Positions 7,135-9,582 of a stretch of 9,582 nt of DNA are shown piece after piece. Every line of letters begins with the position of its first letter. Position 1 is the first letter of the stretch. Made by a program: the position numbers and the translations under genes. The stretch lies in the NCBI GenBank assembly GCA_009926525.1, contig RFOR01000015.1, positions 1 through 9,582 on the forward strand. Direction: 5' to 3'. The DNA is from Methylophilaceae bacterium. GTDB lineage: Bacteria > Pseudomonadota > Gammaproteobacteria > Burkholderiales > Methylophilaceae. The notes below the pieces were generated by a model, which saw only the letters and a program-made list of their open reading frames with translations, ran no database searches and had not been told where the DNA came from.

Positions 7135-7164
7135 TTGATAGATTTATAAAAACTTACTTAGACT
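7135..7164 (+). promoter_or_regulatory. Weak candidate promoter for mgtE
   Basis: TTGATA (7135-7140, five of six to -35) and TAGACT (7159-7164, four of six to -10) are separated by 18 bases. This would start a transcript near 7171, about 77 bases before mgtE. An alternative -10, TATGAT (7165-7170), has no good -35 at proper spacing. The proposed -10 overlaps the inverted repeat at 7161-7185. I could not find a convincing promoter on the minus strand for the divergent glutaredoxin-like gene. The assignment is by eye only. Confidence 0.35.
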
Positions 7165-7185
7165 TATGATATAACATCAAAAGTC
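7161..7185. repeat. Inverted repeat in the mgtE upstream region
   Basis: The outer arms GACTT (7161-7165) and AAGTC (7181-7185) and the inner arms TGAT (7167-7170) and ATCA (7176-7179) form a 25-base dyad with one central-arm A/A mismatch and a 5-base loop. It lies between two divergent genes and overlaps a candidate mgtE -10 element, a position suited to a repressor operator. Alternatively it would be a hairpin in the 5' leader. There is no T-tract after it, so it is not a terminator. Confidence 0.6.
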
Positions 7186-7247
7186 GCTATAACGATTAAT
7201 GCTTAGTCATCAATCCAGCATAAAACAATTCTCTGCGAGTAAACGAA

Positions 7248-8690
7248 ATGGCAGAAGTCCCAGAACTTAAAGAAAGCTTACAAGAAAGTCTGCAACAAGT
7301 TATTCACTTGTTGGATAAGCATAAGCTTATTGAGAATCTTGTTCATAAGCAAGAATTAGACATGCCGAAGCAGTCACTTGTGGAGTCTATTGTTCACAAG
7401 CAAAACCTCACTTTACTTCAGAAAAAACTCGATCTTCTTCACCCTGCTGACGTAGCACATATTCTTGAAGCGTTGCCATTAGAGCAGCGTTTAGATGTGT
7501 GGGATCTAGTTAAAGCGGAGCGTGATGGTGAAATTCTTCTCGAAGTATCTGATGCCGTTCGCCAAACACTTATTGCGGACATGGATAGTGAAGAGCTGCT
7601 CGCTGCCGCAGAACAATTAGATACGGATGAACTTGCCGACTTGGCACCCGATTTACCTACTGATGTTCTCCATGAGCTTTTGGATAGCCTGGACTATCAA
7701 AATCGTGAGCGCCTGCAATCTGCGCTCGCCTATCAGGATGACGCTGTAGGTGCCTTAATGGACTTTGATATCGTCACTATTCGTGAGGATATTACCCTTG
7801 AAGTTGCGCTTCGTTATCTTCGCCGCATTGGTACCTTGCCAGATCATACTGATAAGCTTTTTGTTGTCGATAGACATGACATTCTTCGTGGCGTTTTGCC
7901 ATTAAAACGTCTAGTAGTCAAAGACTTGGATCTTGGCGTGGCTGAAGTCATGGCTGACGATCCGGTCGTATTCCATCCAGAAGACTTGGCCGATGATGCA
8001 TCCAAGGCGTTTGAGCGATATGACTTAGTAACAGCACCCGTTGTTGATGAGAATAATAAGTTGGTTGGCCGTCTTACCGTTGATACGGTGATGGATTATA
8101 TTCGTGAAGAGGCTGAGAGTGATATGCTTTCTATGGCTGGTTTGCGCGAAGAAGAGGATTTATTTTCTTCCGTTTGGAAATCAGTGCAAAACCGTTGGAC
8201 ATGGCTAGCAGTTAATTTAGTGACAGCGCTCGTTGCTTCACGTGTCATTGGCCTCTTTGAGGGTTCCATTGAGAAAACGGTCGCACTAGCAGCCCTTATG
8301 CCCATTGTGGCAGGCATTGGAGGTAACTCAGGCAACCAAACGACCACCATGATTGTTCGTGGTTTAGCGCTGGGTCAAATCGCCTCTCATAATATGCAAT
8401 CCTTACTAAAAAAAGAATTGGGCGTGAGTCTGTTAAATGGTTTGATTTGGGGTGGCGTTCTAGGTGTGATTGCGTATGTGCTCTATCAAAATACAATATT
8501 AAGTGTTGTGATGACAGCCGCAATGACCCTTAATTTACTGCTTGCCGCTGTTATGGGTGTCATGATCCCATTAGTCATGACTAAATCAGGACGAGATCCT
8601 GCGGTGGGCTCTAGTGTTTTAATTACCGCGGTAACTGATAGTGGTGGTTTCTTTATTTTCCTTGGATTAGCGGCGATATTTTTACGATGA
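7248..8690 (+). CDS. mgtE: Magnesium transporter MgtE
   Basis: This 480-residue protein is an MgtE-family Mg2+ channel/transporter of the inner membrane. Residues about 55-165 form the helical N domain (HPADVAHILEALP). Two CBS domains (about 170-228 and 231-285) follow and in the family act as the Mg2+ sensor that closes the pore. Then come a connecting helix and five membrane spans (about 317-337, 345-364, 391-413, 417-442, 454-479). The signature PIVAGIGGNSGNQTTTMIVR and the pore aspartate in AVTDSGGF (D464) are present. An extra N-terminal segment carries two copies of an L-x-E-x-x-VHKQ-x-L motif (residues 27-37 and 44-54). ATG 7248 has only a weak GAG upstream (7237-7239). Its stop overlaps the next gene by 4 bases (ATGA). 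Confidence 0.95.
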   Translation: MAEVPELKESLQESLQQVIHLLDKHKLIENLVHKQELDMPKQSLVESIVHKQNLTLLQKKLDLLHPADVAHILEALPLEQRLDVWDLVKAERDGEILLEVSDAVRQTLIADMDSEELLAAAEQLDTDELADLAPDLPTDVLHELLDSLDYQNRERLQSALAYQDDAVGALMDFDIVTIREDITLEVALRYLRRIGTLPDHTDKLFVVDRHDILRGVLPLKRLVVKDLDLGVAEVMADDPVVFHPEDLADDASKAFERYDLVTAPVVDENNKLVGRLTVDTVMDYIREEAESDMLSMAGLREEEDLFSSVWKSVQNRWTWLAVNLVTALVASRVIGLFEGSIEKTVALAALMPIVAGIGGNSGNQTTTMIVRGLALGQIASHNMQSLLKKELGVSLLNGLIWGGVLGVIAYVLYQNTILSVVMTAAMTLNLLLAAVMGVMIPLVMTKSGRDPAVGSSVLITAVTDSGGFFIFLGLAAIFLR

Positions 8691-9582
8691 ATACAGAAAT
8701 GCAATTGATATGGCGTGAGTTGCTAGATGATTTGCCAAAAGCAACTATGTATTGGCAGTTACTTGTTATTGGGGCGAGTATTGGAGCCGCATGGCTTATG
8801 AGTGGATTGTTGCGCGCATATGTCATGTCACATGCTCCTGGCGGGTGGAAGGTCGGAATAGGCGGCTTTAATCGCGTCTTATTTCCGTTGTCCTCACTTG
8901 TGTTTATCTATATTGGCAAATATGTTCTTATTCAATGGCAGCACGTGAGCTTGCTAATATTGAGTGTGAATTTGTTATGGGCCATGGCGGCAATTCGCTT
9001 ATGTGTCTATGGGATGCGTTACATATTTAGTGAGGGTGGCTGGGTGCGCACTATGGAGCATCTCATCTCAAGAGCAATTTGGCTTGTACTAGCTTTGCAT
9101 TTAACAGGATTTTGGTTACCAATTCTCAATTTCTTTGAAGAAATTACGTTTAGTGTTGGTAAGACACACCTCAATCTGCTGATTGTTATACAAGCTATTC
9201 TCACCATATTGTTCACACTGTTTGTGTCGCTATCACTAAGTCGCATGCTTGAAAATAAAATGATGCGTGCTGAGAATATCGATGTGAACGTTCGAGTTGT
9301 TCTATCCAAGCTAGTTCGGATTGTGCTTTCAATCATCGCAATATTGATTGCAATGTCTGGTGTAGGCATTGATATTACCCTGTTGTCGGTTTTTGGGGGG
9401 GCATTAGGTGTCGGCCTTGGCTTTGGCCTTCAGAAGGTCGCTAGTAACTACCTGAGCGGCTTTATTATCCTGCTTGATGACTCTCTACATATCGGCGATG
9501 TTGTGACCGTAGACACTCATTATGGTGTAGTGAGCGAGCTGCGTTTCCGTTATATGGTACTTCGTAAATTAGATGGAACCGA
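8687..9582 (+). CDS. MscS-family mechanosensitive ion channel (3' end cut by window)
   Basis: The frame is open from ATG 8687 to the window edge without a stop, giving 298 complete codons. The N-terminal ~220 residues hold about six hydrophobic spans. These are followed by the glycine/alanine-rich pore helix GGALGVGLGFGLQKVASNYL (from about residue 237) and the start of the beta domain (SGFIILLDDSLHIGDVVTVD, then YGVVSEL), the definitive MscS signature. E. coli MscS reaches the pore helix near residue 100, so this is a larger family member with an N-terminal membrane extension. Such channels open under membrane tension and release solutes during hypo-osmotic shock. The ATGA overlap with mgtE implies co-transcription and coupled translation. 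The C-terminal part is outside the window, so full length and subfamily are unknown. Confidence 0.92.
   Translation, partial: MNTEMQLIWRELLDDLPKATMYWQLLVIGASIGAAWLMSGLLRAYVMSHAPGGWKVGIGGFNRVLFPLSSLVFIYIGKYVLIQWQHVSLLILSVNLLWAMAAIRLCVYGMRYIFSEGGWVRTMEHLISRAIWLVLALHLTGFWLPILNFFEEITFSVGKTHLNLLIVIQAILTILFTLFVSLSLSRMLENKMMRAENIDVNVRVVLSKLVRIVLSIIAILIAMSGVGIDITLLSVFGGALGVGLGFGLQKVASNYLSGFIILLDDSLHIGDVVTVDTHYGVVSELRFRYMVLRKLDGT

Noticed and set aside
7119..7247. M-box or other Mg2+ riboswitch ahead of mgtE
   Set aside because: The 129-base gap is too short for an M-box once a promoter is allowed, and no conserved M-box landmarks were recognised.
9019..9369. Minus-strand open frame of 116 codons near the window end
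   Set aside because: It is antisense to the MscS-family gene, whose plus-strand frame is continuous and carries clear family motifs.
9390..9401. T5-G7 homopolymer run in the MscS-family gene, considered as a frameshift or phase-variation site
   Set aside because: Conserved MscS sequence continues in the same frame on both sides, and a seven-G run alone is weak evidence for phase variation.
1..9582. Search for CRISPR arrays, insertion sequences, tRNA/rRNA genes, toxin-antitoxin or other defence systems
   Set aside because: No repeated spacer pattern, transposase, structural RNA or defence-type gene was seen. The window is dense core genome.

Overview
The window is a stretch of bacterial chromosome that is mostly the distal part of the spc ribosomal-protein operon followed by the alpha operon. 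After a terminator comes a small convergent redox gene, and then a magnesium transporter with an overlapping mechanosensitive-channel gene. Gene order (rpsH-rplF-rplR-rpsE-rpmD-rplO-secY-infA-rpmJ-rpsM-rpsK-rpsD-rpoA-rplQ, with infA between secY and rpmJ) and protein style point to a betaproteobacterium. The cysteine-containing S4 and the look of RpoA and MgtE suggest the methylotroph family Methylophilaceae (Methylotenera/Methylophilus-like). That family-level call rests on memory of related sequences and was not searched. By eye the DNA is moderately AT-leaning with even codon style, and nothing looks transferred.

Layout: 1-3831 holds the 3' end of rpsH, then rplF, rplR, rpsE, rpmD, rplO, secY, infA and rpmJ. 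They are tightly packed, with stop/start overlaps and mostly clear ribosome binding sites. The 123-bp gap at 3832-3954 carries a good sigma70-type promoter and a short leader with a hairpin. These begin the alpha operon: rpsM, rpsK, rpsD, rpoA and rplQ (3955-6829). A strong two-way terminator (6846-6874) separates it from a minus-strand glutaredoxin-like gene (6873-7118). A 129-bp intergenic region with an inverted repeat precedes mgtE (7248-8690), whose stop overlaps the start of an MscS-family channel gene that runs off the window end.

Together the first fourteen genes make ribosomal subunits, the SecYEG channel core, initiation factor IF1 and the RNA polymerase alpha subunit, so the region couples transcription, translation and membrane-protein export. 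The last two plus-strand genes form a likely ion/osmotic unit in the inner membrane.

The most striking observation is that rpoA is not intact as written. An exact 13-bp tandem duplication (5510-5522 and 5523-5535) shifts the frame after codon 35 and gives a stop at codon 45. Removing one copy restores a normal 327-residue alpha subunit. rpoA is essential, so an assembly or sequencing artefact, or a rare variant, is the first explanation to test. A second oddity is that rpmJ encodes an L36 about four residues shorter than usual, just before its zinc knuckle. I found no CRISPR array, insertion sequence, RNA gene or recognisable novel defence or biosynthetic system.
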